Assembly (NCBI GenBank): GCA_034678345.1
Contig: JAXDBZ010000301.1
Span: 1 to 15,885 of the forward strand
From: JANXPZ01 sp034678345
Lineage (GTDB): Bacteria > Eisenbacteria > RBG-16-71-46
Length of the DNA: 15,885 nucleotides
Direction: 5' to 3'
Shown here piece after piece: positions 15,084-15,885 of the stretch. The position numbers were made by a program, and so were the translations under genes. How positions within the stretch are numbered: position 1 is the first letter of the stretch; every line of letters begins with the position of its first letter. The notes beneath the pieces were generated by a model, which worked only from the letters and a program-made list of their open reading frames with translations, searched no databases and was not told where the DNA came from.

Positions 15084-15607
15084 CGGAGCACGAAGTGGGC
15101 GCGCCGGTTCTGGGCCCACGCCGACTCGTCGTGGCCCTCGGCGAACGGCCGCTCCTTGCCGTACGACACGGTCTGCAGCCGCGCGGCCGGCACGCCGGCG
15201 TTGGTCAGGTAGTCACGCGCCGCGTTCGCGCGCTTCTCGCCCAGCGCCTGGTTGTACTCGACCGTGCCGCGCTCGTCGCAGTGTCCCTCGATGGTGAGGC
15301 TCACGTCGGCGTTCTCGCGCAGCAGCTTCGCGGCCAGGTCCAGCGCCGCCCGGGCGTCCTCGCGCAGGGCGTAGGAGTCGTAGTCGAAGAACGCGTCGGT
15401 GAAGTCGGCGGCCGTGACCTTGGGCGCCGGCGCGGGGGCCGGCGTCTCCGCCGGCGGCGGCGTGGGGGTCGGTTCGGCCTGCACGACCGGCGGGGCGGGC
15501 GGCGGCGCGGGCGGGGCCTCGACGGCCTTCTTGGCGCAGCCAGCCGCGAAGGCGGCGAGCAGACCGACGGCCAGCGCCAGGATCAGCGTGCGGTTCGGGT
15601 TCTTCAT
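15080..15607 (-). CDS. pal: Peptidoglycan-associated lipoprotein Pal
   Basis: A 175-residue outer-membrane lipoprotein that anchors the outer membrane to peptidoglycan and partners with TolB. A signal peptide, ILALAVGLLAAFAAGC, ends in the lipid-modified cysteine C24. A long Pro/Ala-rich linker (about residues 31-62) would span the periplasmic gap. The OmpA-like peptidoglycan-binding domain follows, with FFDYDSYALREDA, LTIEGHCDERGTVEYNQALG, KRANAARDYL and LQTVSYGKERP. The Asp and Arg that bind diaminopimelate lie in GHCDERGT and in the NRRAHFVLR end. ATG 15607 has GGAGGAAG three nt upstream; the start codon overlaps the tolB stop as ATGA. It is followed directly by ybgF. Confidence 0.97.
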   Translation of the reverse strand: MKNPNRTLILALAVGLLAAFAAGCAKKAVEAPPAPPPAPPVVQAEPTPTPPPAETPAPAPAPKVTAADFTDAFFDYDSYALREDARAALDLAAKLLRENADVSLTIEGHCDERGTVEYNQALGEKRANAARDYLTNAGVPAARLQTVSYGKERPFAEGHDESAWAQNRRAHFVLR

Positions 15608-15885
15608 GGTCTTCCTCCGGGGTTGGTGTGGGGGGTTCCGGTCGGGGCCGCCACGGCCATCACGCGCGGGGATGGAGACCACGCGGGTGACGAGGCCACC
15701 TTCCCACCCGTGTCGAGCATCCGCGGCGGACGCCCGTCGAGATCGGACACGTACAGGGCGTAGCTGCCGCCCCGGTTCGAGGCGAACACCAGGTGCCGGC
15801 CGTCCGGGGACCAGCGCGGGTTCTCGTTGCTGCCACCGCTCACCACCAGCCGCGGGTTCGTGCCGTCCGCCCCGCAGACGTAGAG
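15604..15885 (-). CDS. tolB: TolB protein, C-terminal part, N-terminus beyond the window
   Basis: The last 93 codons of the periplasmic TolB beta-propeller, which shuttles between Pal and the TolA complex. The visible part contains repeats of the TolB/WD40-like type: ENPRWSPDGRHLVFASNRGG and ALYVSDLDGRPPRMLDTGG, followed by a last strand pair (SSPAWSPSPRVMAVA). The final blade ends in a proline- and glycine-rich tail. The 5' part is cut by the window edge. Its stop overlaps the pal start. The identity rests on the repeat type and on the pal-ybgF context; an unrelated propeller protein is unlikely there. Confidence 0.9.
   Translation of the reverse strand, partial: LYVCGADGTNPRLVVSGGSNENPRWSPDGRHLVFASNRGGSYALYVSDLDGRPPRMLDTGGKVASSPAWSPSPRVMAVAAPTGTPHTNPGGRP

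Noticed and set aside
15510..15610. Proline/alanine-rich repeat in pal as a tandem repeat element
   Set aside because: It is the usual low-complexity linker after the lipobox, not a regular DNA repeat.

Overview
The window is very GC-rich (judged by eye) and densely packed with bacterial genes, with no mobile element, CRISPR array, tRNA or rRNA seen. A tolB-pal-ybgF block with two lipoproteins indicates a Gram-negative cell with an outer membrane. Complex I subunit NuoI indicates a respiratory organism. Many genes overlap as ATGA or GTGA. The lineage cannot be fixed from the sequence. A high-GC, possibly uncultured, deltaproteobacterial-like or FCB-like group is a guess only.

Layout. 1-2984 (minus): a tight operon of a fumarylacetoacetate-hydrolase-family enzyme, a YtcJ-like amidohydrolase and an ECF sigma factor cut by the window edge. 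3090-4427 (plus): a WbpA-like UDP-N-acetylglucosamine dehydrogenase. 4505-6971 (minus): dnaK preceded by a small heat-shock protein gene. 7275-8249 (plus): a GT4 glycosyltransferase, converging on nuoI (8301-8750, minus) across a strong shared hairpin terminator. 8844-13523 (minus): a six-gene run of FAD oxidoreductase, metallo-beta-lactamase-fold hydrolase, gamma-carbonic-anhydrase/DinB fusion, degenerate SDR-like protein, MoaB/MogA and dCTP deaminase, nearly all touching or overlapping. 13729-14211 (minus): an adenosine-specific-kinase family protein with its own promoter. 14325-15885 (minus): ybgF, pal and the 3' end of tolB.

How the genes work together. TolB, Pal and YbgF form the Tol-Pal envelope system. 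Hsp20 and DnaK are successive chaperones: holding, then ATP-driven refolding. The dehydrogenase and the glycosyltransferase both fit surface-polysaccharide synthesis but lie in separate single-gene units. The FAH and amidohydrolase genes look catabolic. The six-gene run mixes oxidation, hydrolysis, cofactor and nucleotide functions with no obvious single pathway.

Most of this is ordinary core genome. Points worth a second look are: (i) a 60-bp near-perfect inverted repeat in the 303-bp divergent gap at 6972-7274; (ii) three genes without Shine-Dalgarno sequences whose -10-like boxes end 8-9 nt before the ATG, suggesting leaderless mRNAs; (iii) a single-ORF gamma-carbonic-anhydrase/DinB fusion; (iv) an SDR-like protein that has lost its nucleotide-binding glycines; and (v) a hairpin lying exactly at the predicted 5' end of the nuoI transcript.
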